Shown here piece after piece: positions 55,647 to 64,000 of a stretch of 64,000 nucleotides of DNA (position 1 is its first letter; every line of letters starts with the position of its first letter). The notes beneath the pieces were generated by a model that saw only the letters and a list, made by a program, of their open reading frames with translations, searched no databases and was not told the origin of the DNA. Source of the stretch: an uncultured Myxococcales bacterium (GTDB lineage: Bacteria; Myxococcota_A; UBA9042; DTJE01); contig CAIZWN010000035.1 in the NCBI GenBank assembly GCA_903936705.1, forward strand, positions 124,001 through 188,000. The letters run 5' to 3'. Position numbers and translations under genes: made by a program.

Positions 55647-56192
55647 ATGATCGCACGTACGTTACCGTTCCTCGCAGCCGCCGTTCTGGTTTCGACGGCA
55701 TGCAAGGGTTCGACCGAAGAGGCCGCAAAGCCTGCTGAATCGGCGAAACCCGCAGCAGCCATAGCGGCCAATCCGGCCGTGCAGAACGCCACGGCCGCAG
55801 CTGTGGCTCAACCCCCAGCCGCAGTGCCGGCAGGGAAGGAGGGTTCCGTGCAGAAGGTAACCACACCGTCTGGTCTGCAGTACGAAGAGATTATTGTGGG
55901 CACTGGCGCGCAGCCGACAGCCGGCCAGACCGTGGTAGTCCACTACACGGGCACGCTGACGGACGGCAAGAAGTTCGACTCGTCGGTAGACCGAGGCCAG
56001 CCGTTCAAGTTCGTTCTTGGTCGCGGCATGGTCATCAAGGGCTGGGATGAAGGCCTGTCCACGATGAAAGTCGGCGGCAAGCGCAAGCTGACAATCCCGC
56101 CAGACCTGGGCTACGGCGCCCGCGGCGCAGGTGGGGTCATCCCCCCGAACGCCACCCTCGTCTTCGACGTCGAGTTGATCGCTGTCCAGTAA
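55647..56192 (+). CDS. FKBP-type peptidyl-prolyl isomerase lipoprotein
   Basis: 181 residues. The signal ends VLVSTAC (Cys19), followed by an Ala/Pro/Lys-rich linker of about 50 residues. The C-terminal FKBP domain (about 70-181) carries [20 protein letters not shown], then [16 protein letters not shown] and [19 protein letters not shown] with the aromatic active-site residues. It catalyses proline isomerisation during folding of exported proteins, held to the membrane by the lipid. AGGAGGG lies just before ATG 55647. It ends four bases before a convergent gene. Confidence 0.94.
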   Translation: MIARTLPFLAAAVLVSTACKGSTEEAAKPAESAKPAAAIAANPAVQNATAAAVAQPPAAVPAGKEGSVQKVTTPSGLQYEEIIVGTGAQPTAGQTVVVHYTGTLTDGKKFDSSVDRGQPFKFVLGRGMVIKGWDEGLSTMKVGGKRKLTIPPDLGYGARGAGGVIPPNATLVFDVELIAVQ

Positions 56193-56196
56193 TTTC

Positions 56197-58995
56197 TCAA
56201 TTTATCGCGCGCACCTCGATTTCCGTGTGCATCGTCACGCTTTCGCCAGCCTGCAGTAACGTGCGCTGACCGAAAACCTCCATTTCCAGATCCTGCAACT
56301 CGACCGGGTACGAGTACAACTGGGTGAAGTCCACCTCGGCCGGCGTGAACCGGTGGGTCAGGCGCAGGCCCTTGCTGCCGGTGAACGTCCACTCGCCGGC
56401 GGGGGTCAGTCCCTTGCGAAAGGTCTGGCCCTCGCGCATGCCAGCCACCACGCCTTCCATGTCCTGTTCAACCGGAACGCCGTCGCGACCCGTGAACGCC
56501 ACCCGCGTCGTTGAAACGTCACCCAGGTCCATTTCGAAATGGCTGCGCAGGCGCGTTTCCCGTGCGTCCGGCCCCGGGTTCGTGACCGTGGACGTGATGC
56601 GCAGGATCGGCTGGTCGGGGTCCAGGGTCATCGTGCGCGCCAGGTCCATCCCGTCGAAGGTCTTCAGGCTGATCGTTATCGAACGTTCGGTCACGCCGCT
56701 TTCATTGCCCGGCTCGACCCAGCCGAAGAAGTTGAAGCCCTCGCCAACCCGGTCTTCCAGGCCCCCGGCGAAGGGGTAGAACAGGCCCGGGCGCCGGTCG
56801 TACGCCGTCAGGATGTTTCCACTCGCTCGATCCGTGATCCTGAGTGCACGTCCGGCCAGAGCAGGCACTACGTCCACTTCCAGCCCGGCGTTCCGGATCG
56901 TCCTGACCTGCTGGTCCACGCCCAGGATGACGTACAGCAAAGTCATGGTGTCGGGGCTGCCCTGAGCCTCGCGAATCGACCTGAACCCATGCGCGTTCAA
57001 CATATCGATGAACGCCAGCACCTCGTCGAATGCAGCCTGGCCGGGATTCCAGCGCAGCCAACCGTCCTCGATGCGATAGCCGTTTCGCGGGTAGAAGCGG
57101 GCATAAGCCAGCGGCATCGCGGCCACCTGCACACGGTCCAGCAGCACCGGGTCGTCGGCAACCATCTTGACTGCCTCGGCGAACAAGGCCTCGCCGGTCA
57201 CGACTACGTCCTCGGTCAGGTAACCCTGGGCCGGGTTCGTGTACAGGTGCATGTGGATGTTTTCCTTGTCCACCTTGTCCTGCAACAGGCGGATCCAGTC
57301 GTAGATTGGCCCCCACGCCGCGCCATAATAGTCCTCCAGAAAACGGCGAATCAGGCGGTCCGGATCCTGCGATGGGTTCCACAACAACTTCATGCCGAAC
57401 CACGGCCGCAGCAGGCTGAACTCGCCGCCACCACCCTGACTCATGCCCTGCAGGAACATGCCCTCGACCCCGATTTCACGATAGAAGCGCAGGTTGTCGG
57501 CAAGTGCGAAAAAGTTCGGGAAGGGCGCGTAGTAGTGCATGAAGTCCACGATGTAGTGCCAGATGTACAGGTGGTTCGTCAGAACGCTCCACGCCAGCGC
57601 ACGGCGCTTGTAGTCGGCGTTCTTGTCGCATGTACGAATCGGATGGCTGTCGCACGACGGGTACATGTGGCACAGCCAGATCGCCACGTTCGGGTGGATC
57701 TCCAGGCCGACGGGAGGCTCCTCGGTGTACATGTAGGCCAACGTGCCGATCTGCTTGTCCGGATAAACCGCGCTGGTGCGCCTGGCCAGTTCGCTGACGA
57801 ACCAGAACTGGGTGCCTCCGTCGGTGCCGTACAACTTGTTCATCGCCTTGCACTTGTCGCACTCGCACACGTTGTACCGGTCCTGCTGGCTGAAGTTGTG
57901 CTGACGAACGTGCGGCATAGACTCCATACGGGCCAGCATCCGTTCGTAGACGATTTCCATGACGTCCGGGTTGGTCAGGCACAACTGGGTCTCCTCGCGA
58001 ATCCGGACGCCCCCGATCTCGCTGAAGTATTCGGGGTGCGTGTCGAAGAACTCGTCGGGCGAAATGAATGTGAAGTAGCTGTGCGCCTGCCCATCGTTGC
58101 CGTGTTCGAGGCCCCATACGGCATCCGGCCCATCGCCGCCATCGTTTTCCCCCTGGTGGACCCTGAATCCGTGATCCCCGCCTGGCCATGTGTATCGAGT
58201 CGAACGCCAGTTGAATGCAGGCTGGACCGTGCGGTCCGCTGCATCCGGGAATACGACGTTTGCAACCTTCGGCACAATCGTCACACCAGGGGCGGTCCAG
58301 CGAACCTTCAATGCCTCCTCGACGAACCGGTGAACGCCGTACATTGTTCCGGCACCTGGGGTACCGGCGATGACGACGTGTGGCGGAATAGCGCGCATTA
58401 CGTATCCCTGCTCGCCGATGTCGGCTGCAGCCGGATCCACGCCCAGATCCTTTGCTGCGGCACCCTGGCCGACAACTATGCGCGGCTGGTTCATCGTTTC
58501 CGGTGCGGCGACGATCGGGAGCGTCAGACCTGTAGCCTCCAGAAACAGCGCCTGCATCTCGGTGGCCGCGTTCCTTTCCGAAGGGCTGGCGTCGTCGGCG
58601 ACCACTATTACGTGCAGGCTGACACCGTCCTTCACGATGTTGAAGGACGGGACGGGCGGGCCGCTGTCCTCGAAGACATCGGAGTAGTCGCGCCCAGGAT
58701 CTATTGCCGGCACGTCCAGGGCGTCGGGGGACGCAGGTTCGTCGACGCCGCCGTCGGTCACAAACAGGTCCTCGCCCGGATCAACAATGGGTACCTCAAG
58801 GGGTACCTCGGACAGCACCTCGGGCGGCGCGTCAGGCGGCACCTCCGGCAGCACGTCAGGTAACGACCCGAAGTCAGCGACATCCGCGCCGGGCCCAGGC
58901 GCGTCCGCAGTGGAGGACCCTCCCCCACCGCAAGAAAACGCGGCTCCAATCACCAGCACCCAGAGCACGAAGACAAGCAGACGGACATCTCGCAC
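56197..58995 (-). CDS. DUF4838-domain surface lipoprotein, glycoside-hydrolase-like
   Basis: 932 residues. Lipoprotein signal ending AAFSC (Cys22) is followed by a Gly-rich run and a Pro/Glu/Asp/Val repeat linker (VLPEVPPDAPPEVLSEVP). Residues about 115-260 resemble an alpha-glucuronidase N-terminal (GH67N-like) domain, then a DUF4838 barrel region includes HNFSQQDRYNVCECDKCKAM and GVEGMFLQGMSQGGGGEF. The C-terminal 250 residues are beta-rich. The family is seen in polysaccharide-degrading bacteria; no catalytic residue can be assigned with confidence. The protein probably sits at the cell surface and acts on a glycan. Confidence 0.85.
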   Translation of the reverse strand: MRDVRLLVFVLWVLVIGAAFSCGGGGSSTADAPGPGADVADFGSLPDVLPEVPPDAPPEVLSEVPLEVPIVDPGEDLFVTDGGVDEPASPDALDVPAIDPGRDYSDVFEDSGPPVPSFNIVKDGVSLHVIVVADDASPSERNAATEMQALFLEATGLTLPIVAAPETMNQPRIVVGQGAAAKDLGVDPAAADIGEQGYVMRAIPPHVVIAGTPGAGTMYGVHRFVEEALKVRWTAPGVTIVPKVANVVFPDAADRTVQPAFNWRSTRYTWPGGDHGFRVHQGENDGGDGPDAVWGLEHGNDGQAHSYFTFISPDEFFDTHPEYFSEIGGVRIREETQLCLTNPDVMEIVYERMLARMESMPHVRQHNFSQQDRYNVCECDKCKAMNKLYGTDGGTQFWFVSELARRTSAVYPDKQIGTLAYMYTEEPPVGLEIHPNVAIWLCHMYPSCDSHPIRTCDKNADYKRRALAWSVLTNHLYIWHYIVDFMHYYAPFPNFFALADNLRFYREIGVEGMFLQGMSQGGGGEFSLLRPWFGMKLLWNPSQDPDRLIRRFLEDYYGAAWGPIYDWIRLLQDKVDKENIHMHLYTNPAQGYLTEDVVVTGEALFAEAVKMVADDPVLLDRVQVAAMPLAYARFYPRNGYRIEDGWLRWNPGQAAFDEVLAFIDMLNAHGFRSIREAQGSPDTMTLLYVILGVDQQVRTIRNAGLEVDVVPALAGRALRITDRASGNILTAYDRRPGLFYPFAGGLEDRVGEGFNFFGWVEPGNESGVTERSITISLKTFDGMDLARTMTLDPDQPILRITSTVTNPGPDARETRLRSHFEMDLGDVSTTRVAFTGRDGVPVEQDMEGVVAGMREGQTFRKGLTPAGEWTFTGSKGLRLTHRFTPAEVDFTQLYSYPVELQDLEMEVFGQRTLLQAGESVTMHTEIEVRAIN

Positions 58996-59140
58996 AACGG
59001 GCCTCCGACCTACTGGTCGTGAACAGGGTAGCGACCCGGCGCGCGGAAGAAAAGGACGTAAGTGCAGACTGCAGGTGGACCCTAATTTGACCGTCCGAGC
59101 CGCGCAGGACTAGAATCCGCCCGTCGGAACGGGGGTTTCC

Positions 59141-60193
59141 ATGCGCCGCGCCGGGTTCCATTCGACGACTGCCGCCTCGATTGTCGTCGTTTTTGCCATT
59201 CTATTGCCGACAACGGCGCACGCTGAGGAGGCCCCTGCTGAAGGGCTGCCCCAGTGCCCGTCATCCCTTGCCGACGCGATCAGGGCGGTGCCGTTCGACC
59301 CGCTGCCAAAGCAGCTATCCGCTGACTCGCACTTTGTCGTATCCGACGAAAAGGCCCACTGGCTGTTCCATGACGCAGCGAAGGACCGCGGGGGCGCCCT
59401 GATGGGCGTCGGCACCGACCCCAACTACCTGATGGCCGGCTGGGCGCGATCGGAAATTCTTGTTCTGCTGGACTTCGACCAGGTGGTCGTGGATCTTCAC
59501 GCGACGTATCGCGAGATCTTCCTGCACTCTCCGGATGCACGTTCGTTTGTTTCTGCATGGTCCAAGGAACAGTCCATTGTGGTTGAAGGCTGGCTGGAGG
59601 CCGCACACCCGAGCGAGGCTGACCGCAAGCGTGTATTGAAGGCCTTCCGAATGTCCCGAAACCTGGTTGACTGGCGCCTGCACGCGCTGATCAAGGCGTA
59701 TCGCGAGGCCGGGGTGGCTACCTTCCTGTCCGACCCCCAGCAGTATCGCCACCTCGTAGACCTCTTTCGTACCGGCCGGGTGTTCGCCATCCGAGGCGAC
59801 CTGACTGGGTCGAAGGCTGTGCGTGGAGTTGGAAAGGCGCTGTCGGACGCCGGTATCCCTATGCGTGTCCTTTACCTGTCCAACGCCGAGAAATACTTCG
59901 AGTTCACGACCGACTACAAGGCAAACATGCGTTCGCTGCCGTTCGACGACCGCAGCGTTGTTCTGCGGACTGGGGGCGGCTGGCATGGCGGGCTGCCATC
60001 ACCCGACGGTCTGTACACATATGTGGTGCAGCCAGGGACCAGCTTCCTGGCGTGGATGCAGGAGGATGGTTTCTGCTCGTTCGCGGCCCTGATGCTGCGC
60101 CGCAAGAACAGCAAGGACATCGCCGGCTTTGCAACACTGGAAGCCTTGCCTTCGGCACGTCGCAAGTCCTCGAAGCCCAAGGGGACACAGTGA
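59141..60193 (+). CDS. Exported LIC_10091-family-like protein
   Basis: 350 residues with a signal peptide (IVVVFAILLPTTAHAEE, cleavage near 28). The segment GALMGVGTDPNYLMAGWARS followed by EILVLLDFDQVVVDLH resembles proteins of the LIC_10091 family, first named in Leptospira, whose function is not known. Further on are VFAIRGDLTGSKAVRGVGKA and RVLYLSNAEKYFEFTTDYKA, which have the look of a Rossmann-like nucleotide-binding fold. Its stop overlaps the permease start by four bases, making it the first gene of a coupled trio. Confidence 0.72.
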   Translation: MRRAGFHSTTAASIVVVFAILLPTTAHAEEAPAEGLPQCPSSLADAIRAVPFDPLPKQLSADSHFVVSDEKAHWLFHDAAKDRGGALMGVGTDPNYLMAGWARSEILVLLDFDQVVVDLHATYREIFLHSPDARSFVSAWSKEQSIVVEGWLEAAHPSEADRKRVLKAFRMSRNLVDWRLHALIKAYREAGVATFLSDPQQYRHLVDLFRTGRVFAIRGDLTGSKAVRGVGKALSDAGIPMRVLYLSNAEKYFEFTTDYKANMRSLPFDDRSVVLRTGGGWHGGLPSPDGLYTYVVQPGTSFLAWMQEDGFCSFAALMLRRKNSKDIAGFATLEALPSARRKSSKPKGTQ

Positions 60194-61728
60194 GCGATGT
60201 TCACGAACCGGCATCCGGCACTGATTCCGGGACGCTTGCGGCCGGGACGTCGGGCGTGGCCGTTAGCGCCTCATCGTGCGGAATCTCCCCACGCCGTCGC
60301 CTGGGATTTGGCGCGTCGCTGGCTCTGATCCTCGGCAACACAGTCGGGGTTGGCATCTTCCTGACCCCGGGAGAGGTCGCCCGGTCTGTCCCGGACGTCG
60401 TCGCATATTTTTCCCTATGGGTCGTTGGCGGACTGATGGCGGCGGCAGGGGCACAGGTCTTCGCCGAACTTGGAGCGCTGTTCCCAAGGGCTGGAGGCGA
60501 TTACGTCTTTCTGGATCGAGCGTTCGGAAGGCCGGTAGCCGTTGCGTGGGGGCTGCTGTCGGTCCTGGGGTCGTTCCCGGGGTCCATCGCAGCACTGGCC
60601 GTGGGCGCAGCCTTCACCCTTGAAGCAACTTCGTTCGGCGCTGGCCTGGCGACGCCGCTGTTGACCGTCGGCACATGGTCACTGGCAGGCCGCGAGCTGG
60701 TGGCCCTGGGCGCGGTGGCATTCGTGACCCTGCTGAACATGCGAGGAGTGCACGGAACAGGTCGCGCCCAGCTTGTCCTGGCATGGACACCGATAGCCCT
60801 GTTCCTGCTGATGGCGCTGTGGGCGATGGTCGAGGGGCTGACTGGCGCGGCCGATGGCCTGCCGGCGGTGGCAGCGTCCCAGCCGCAGGTCGCTTCAGCG
60901 TTGATCCCCGGATCTTCGGGGCTGTCACTTGCGTCACTTGCGTCCGCCTCATGCGCGATCTTCTTCACCTTCTCGGGCTGGAACGTGCTGACTTACGTGG
61001 GCGGCGAAGTAAAGGCACCTGGCCGCACGATCCCGGCCGCAATCCTGTCGGCGGTCGGCCTGACCGTGATCCTGTACCTTCTGCTGAACGCAGCCTTCCT
61101 GGCGGTTCTGGGGCTGTCTGGCATCGGGACCGTGTCCAACGCAGGGGTCGCGACTGCGCGCCACCTTCTGGGCGAGCGCGGCGCCGACGCGTTCGCTGTG
61201 GTGATGGTGATGGTGATTCTGGCAGGCCTTAATGCCACGGTGATGGCCGGATCGCGTATTGCGATGGCCGTTGGCGCGGACGGGTACCTGTGGCCTCGCC
61301 TGGCGGAACTGCACCCGCGACGGGACACGCCGGTAATGGCGCTGCTGGCCCAGGCGGCACTGTCGGCGGTCCTTGTGCTGACCGGCTCGTTCTCGTTCCT
61401 GGTCACGGTGACCGGGGCAGTGATGATCCTGCTGTCCTGCGTTACCGTGGCCACGATTTTCGTGTTCAGGCGACGGATGGGCCTGGTGCCGCCGGTCCGC
61501 ACTCCCGGGTACCCTCTGACCCCTGCGCTGTTCCTGCTGATCGGTGGTCTTGTTCTGGTCACAGGGATGCTGTCGGGCGGACCGTGGGCGCTGCTGGGGC
61601 TGGCGGTGCTGGTGGCGCTGGTCCAGGCGCAGCGTTTCGCGACGCGCTTTCGCCCTTCTAACGGCAAGGGCACCGGGAACGGGACAAGCGCTGGTTCCTC
61701 GGACGCAAATGCCGGGAGGCCGGAATGA
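60190..61728 (+). CDS. APC-family amino acid permease
   Basis: 512 residues with about twelve membrane helices. The first helix block GASLALILGNTVGVGIFLTP is the APC signature (GxGxF-like unwound helix), followed by FAELGALFPRAGGDYVFLD and FTFSGWNVLTYVGGEVKAPG, both characteristic. The C-terminus is hydrophilic and Gly/Ser-rich. GTG 60190 lies inside the stop of the upstream gene (GTGA). It would carry an amino acid or amine across the inner membrane; the substrate cannot be deduced. The downstream SUMF1-like gene overlaps it by four bases. Confidence 0.9.
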   Translation: MSDVHEPASGTDSGTLAAGTSGVAVSASSCGISPRRRLGFGASLALILGNTVGVGIFLTPGEVARSVPDVVAYFSLWVVGGLMAAAGAQVFAELGALFPRAGGDYVFLDRAFGRPVAVAWGLLSVLGSFPGSIAALAVGAAFTLEATSFGAGLATPLLTVGTWSLAGRELVALGAVAFVTLLNMRGVHGTGRAQLVLAWTPIALFLLMALWAMVEGLTGAADGLPAVAASQPQVASALIPGSSGLSLASLASASCAIFFTFSGWNVLTYVGGEVKAPGRTIPAAILSAVGLTVILYLLLNAAFLAVLGLSGIGTVSNAGVATARHLLGERGADAFAVVMVMVILAGLNATVMAGSRIAMAVGADGYLWPRLAELHPRRDTPVMALLAQAALSAVLVLTGSFSFLVTVTGAVMILLSCVTVATIFVFRRRMGLVPPVRTPGYPLTPALFLLIGGLVLVTGMLSGGPWALLGLAVLVALVQAQRFATRFRPSNGKGTGNGTSAGSSDANAGRPE

Positions 61729-62651
61729 GGAACGCTGGGGCGTCTGCGGCCTTGGTGGCGGTCTTCCTTGCTGTTTCGGCCAGCGCGCATGCCCAGGGAC
61801 CAGCCAGCTCGTCAGCCACAGCGACAGCCACAACGACAGTCAGCTTCCCCGACGCCCCCGCAATTCTCCCATGCGGCCCGGTTCCTGCTGGCATGGCGTG
61901 CATCCCTGGAGGCCCCTTTCTGCGGGGGTCCGACACCGGCCCGATTCACGCCAGCCCGGCCTCGACCATCTTCGTACAGACGTTTCTGATGGACCTGAAC
62001 GAAGTCACGGTTGCCGAGTACCGGGCCTGCATGAAGGCCGGAAAATGCCCCGAAGCCGGCCCACGCTACGTTGACTACGACCGTCCACGCCAGCCAATTA
62101 CGGGCGTGTCCTGGTTCGACGCCGTCACCTACTGTCGCGTCAACGGCAAGCACCTGCCCACCGAAGCCGAATGGGAAAAGGCAGCACGCGGTACGGACGG
62201 ACGGCTGTATTCCTGGGGAAACGAGCCTATCAACTGCACCCGCGCAGTTTACATGGACGCATCAGGCCGGTCGTGCGGCGTCCTGAAGCAACGCGGCAGC
62301 CATCCCGAAAAAGGCCGCCCCCTGGAGGTCGGCTCGCGCCCTCCCGGTCTCTATGGCCTGTACGACATGATCGGCAACTCGTGGGAGTGGACGGCCGACT
62401 GGTACTCGGACTCCTGGGCCTCGTGCAAAACGGCGTGCGCAGGAATCGACCCGAAGGGACCGTGCGATGGCCGCGAAACCTGCCCCGGGCACTTCAAGCG
62501 CGTAGTTCGCGGTGGCTCGTGGTACTGGCCCGCCGAATACAACACCGCGGTCTACCGTCGTCCACACGTACCAGCTAACCAGCCAGAATTCCACCACTTC
62601 GGCTTTCGCTGCGCAGCCAGTCCAGCCGAAGGAAACTTATTGTTGCGTTGA
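61725..62651 (+). CDS. Exported SUMF1/FGE-fold protein lacking catalytic cysteines
   Basis: 308 residues with a signal peptide (ASAALVAVFLAVSASAHAQ). The SUMF1 (formylglycine-generating enzyme) fold shows MACIPGGPFLRGSDTGP, VTVAEYRACMKAGKCPE, ITGVSWFDAVTYCRVNGKHL, PTEAEWEKAARGTDGRLYSW, WEWTADWYSD, VVRGGSW and FGFRCAAS. In true FGE the motif GGSYMCHRSYC provides the active cysteines; here it reads GGSWYWPAEYNTAVYRR, so sulfatase activation is unlikely. Such degenerate members bind ligands or act in other chemistry. It overlaps the permease by four bases. Confidence 0.9.
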   Translation: MRNAGASAALVAVFLAVSASAHAQGPASSSATATATTTVSFPDAPAILPCGPVPAGMACIPGGPFLRGSDTGPIHASPASTIFVQTFLMDLNEVTVAEYRACMKAGKCPEAGPRYVDYDRPRQPITGVSWFDAVTYCRVNGKHLPTEAEWEKAARGTDGRLYSWGNEPINCTRAVYMDASGRSCGVLKQRGSHPEKGRPLEVGSRPPGLYGLYDMIGNSWEWTADWYSDSWASCKTACAGIDPKGPCDGRETCPGHFKRVVRGGSWYWPAEYNTAVYRRPHVPANQPEFHHFGFRCAASPAEGNLLLR

Positions 62652-62693
62652 CGACAGTCGAATCGACATCCACGCCCGAACCGAAAACGGATG

Positions 62694-63515
62694 CTAGACG
62701 AACAGATCTTCCAGCAGGGCATTCCCGGGCTCGACTGCGTACTTGGCAAAGTCAGTCTCTCCCTCGGCCATCAGGACATCGTCATCGATGAAGAAATTAC
62801 CTGTGCATTCCCGGGACTTGCGCGTCACGATCGACCATGCCGCATCTGCCATGATCGTTGGCAGGCATGACTGTTTCAACGATTCGTCACCCCCCAGCAC
62901 GTTCCTGACGGCAGCAGTCGCGACCGACCAACGGGGCCACAGCGCGTTCACCCCAATGCCCTCGTGACGAAACTCCTCGGCCCAGCCCAGTACACACAGG
63001 CTCATGGCGTACTTCGACAACGTGTATGGCAAGTGCGCCCCAAACCAGGCAGGTTCAAGGCGCGGCGGCGGGGACATCACCAGAACGTGCGGATTACTGC
63101 TGTGCCGCAGGTGCGGCAGGCACGCCTGGGTCATCAGGAACGTGGCGCGTGCGTTGACCTGATTCATCAGATCCCAACGCTTCACGGGGGTATCCTCGGT
63201 GCGCGCCAGGAAGATGGCACTGGCGTTATTCACCAGTATGTCGATTCCGCCAAAAACCTGAACCGTCTGATCGATTGCAGCACGAATCTGGTCCTCGAAA
63301 CGGACGTCGACCTGCAGCGGCAGCGCCTTCCCTCCAGCCTTTTCGACCGCATCGGCCGCCGTGAGAAGCGTCCCGGGAAGCGACGGGTGCGGTTCCAGCG
63401 TCTTGGCCAGCAGCGCCACATTGGCGCCATCACGGGCCGCCCGCAGGGCAATGGCCTCACCGATTCCACGGCTGCCACCAGTGATGACGATCGTCTTGTC
63501 CTTCAGCGTTCGCAT
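62694..63515 (-). CDS. Short-chain dehydrogenase/reductase (HSDL2-like)
   Basis: 273 residues. The Rossmann motif is VITGGSRGIGEAIALRAARD, NNAS is intact (ILVNNASAIF), and the catalytic pair YxxxK is in PYTLSKYAMSLC with the Ser in VLVMSPPPRLEP. The NALWPRWSVATAAV stretch and length fit SDRs resembling HSDL2, which are often linked to lipid metabolism, but no substrate can be named. GGGAGG precedes ATG 63515 by six bases. It is convergent with the SUMF1-like gene, 42 bases away. Confidence 0.88.
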   Translation of the reverse strand: MRTLKDKTIVITGGSRGIGEAIALRAARDGANVALLAKTLEPHPSLPGTLLTAADAVEKAGGKALPLQVDVRFEDQIRAAIDQTVQVFGGIDILVNNASAIFLARTEDTPVKRWDLMNQVNARATFLMTQACLPHLRHSSNPHVLVMSPPPRLEPAWFGAHLPYTLSKYAMSLCVLGWAEEFRHEGIGVNALWPRWSVATAAVRNVLGGDESLKQSCLPTIMADAAWSIVTRKSRECTGNFFIDDDVLMAEGETDFAKYAVEPGNALLEDLFV

Positions 63516-63594
63516 GCAATGCCTCCCGAATCAGGACGTCCAGGGTACCGGACCTGGACCGGATTGTCGTGCAGGGATGGTAGCCCTCGTTTCA

Positions 63595-64000
63595 CTACAT
63601 GTGGTTGGCCCAACCGACCAGCGGCATCCAGGGGAATGCGTATTGCCACCCCTCGACCTGCTTGCGCCCGTCCAGGTCGTCCGGCGATGGATAGTCGTCA
63701 GCTCGCTGGGAAGCTGCGACCCGCGCCACAATCGGCCCCATCTCGTCGCAGGGAACCTCGCGCGCCGCCCTGCTTTCGTAGTCGAACCACTGGTACAAGC
63801 ATTCGCGACCGATCCAAACGGTGCGCAGGTGGGCAACCGAAGGCCCCGAGGCACGCGGAAACCTGACGACCGAATCGTATGGAGAACGAGGCCTGAACGG
63901 GATGCCCCACACCCAGCCAGCCGTGGGTCTCCCGGCAGGAAAGCGTTCCTGCAGCACCAGCGTAGGACGATCGTGAGGCGTGGCCGGGGCCGCAGCCGCT
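63595..64000 (-). CDS. Hypothetical protein, 5' end outside window
   Basis: The minus-strand frame is open from 64000 to a stop at 63595. The visible 134 residues include VWGIPFRPRSPYDSVVRFPR, WIGRECLYQWFDYESRAARE and a Trp-rich end QYAFPWMPLVGWANHM. No family is recognised. An Ala/Pro-rich segment near the window edge suggests a linker or signal region upstream, so it may be an exported protein. It ends 79 bases before the SDR gene starts, in the same direction. Confidence 0.6.
   Translation of the reverse strand, partial: AAAAPATPHDRPTLVLQERFPAGRPTAGWVWGIPFRPRSPYDSVVRFPRASGPSVAHLRTVWIGRECLYQWFDYESRAAREVPCDEMGPIVARVAASQRADDYPSPDDLDGRKQVEGWQYAFPWMPLVGWANHM

Noticed and set aside
56539-58863. 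774-codon open frame antisense to the DUF4838 gene
   Set aside because: The minus-strand gene has a lipoprotein signal and a recognisable domain; the plus frame is compositionally odd and matches nothing.
61725-62651. Formylglycine-generating enzyme
   Set aside because: The fold is right but the cysteine-bearing motif is replaced by WYWPAEYNTAVYRR, so the enzyme chemistry is not supported.

Overview
The window looks like a chromosomal segment of a GC-rich Gram-negative bacterium from the Myxococcota or wider former Deltaproteobacteria. This is inferred from several things seen in the sequence. There are many secreted lipoproteins with Cys-Gly-rich or Asp/Pro-rich N-termini, a Cys-bracketed DxDxNG calcium-type motif, multihaem cytochromes of the NapC and Cbc type, a kinase-like/AAA/TPR giant, HEAT and VIT-vWA proteins, and 4-base ATGA/GTGA overlaps between most neighbouring genes. 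No rRNA, phage structural genes, complete insertion sequence or CRISPR array was seen.

Layout. 1-6230: the end of a histidine operon (HAD phosphatase, hisB, hisH, hisF, a fused hisA-hisI-hisE, hisD) with a coupled Cys-rich DUF483-like gene. 6232-11330: envelope and lipid genes (GT-C type membrane transferase, PlsC-like acyltransferase, a three-domain thioredoxin-like lipoprotein, a YhhN/lysoplasmalogenase-like protein). 11385-15900: tRNA-Thr(CGT) followed by a gene-poor accessory region. It holds three toxin-antitoxin-like pairs (MqsRA-like, MazEF-like, DUF433/DUF5615), a truncated DUF1016 nuclease, an XRE regulator with its own operator, and a second, broken copy of the tRNA 3' half plus flank. 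16090-22645: a 13-haem membrane cytochrome facing a convergent operon of nonahaem cytochrome, four-cluster ferredoxin, NrfD and a large membrane protein. This looks like a quinone/cytochrome c electron-transfer module. 22838-26718: ileS and an enlarged lspA. 27091-31685: ECF sigma factor, anti-sigma factor and VIT-vWA protein. 31816-32994: a DUF4143 ATPase. 33117-33444: tRNA-Arg(TCG), tRNA-His(GTG) and tRNA-Arg(TCT) behind a near-consensus promoter. 33562-38137: RecD2 helicase and a HEAT-repeat exported protein.

45612 back to 38147 is a run of minus-strand genes: panD, coiled coil, GNAT, lipoprotein, TPR/beta-barrel and kinase-like AAA-TPR protein. The GNAT, lipoprotein and barrel genes overlap by 4 bases each. 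45786-50090: a large lipoprotein, a diacylglycerol-kinase-like protein and a CCA-type nucleotidyltransferase. 50162-55053: the macromolecular-synthesis cluster dnaG-rpoD followed by folC, with a TATAAT box in front. 55062-64000: a hotdog-fold protein, FKBP lipoprotein, DUF4838 lipoprotein, a coupled trio (LIC_10091-like, APC permease, SUMF1-like), an SDR, and an incomplete gene at the right edge.

The parts most worth follow-up are the HisA-HisI-HisE fusion, the electron-transfer module with its CX3CH haem motif, the enlarged LspA, the three-domain thioredoxin lipoprotein, the coupled envelope operon at 41.6-44.3 kb, and the tRNA-Thr accessory region with its operators and 154-base direct repeat. 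All functional calls rest on reading motifs by eye; no database search was possible.
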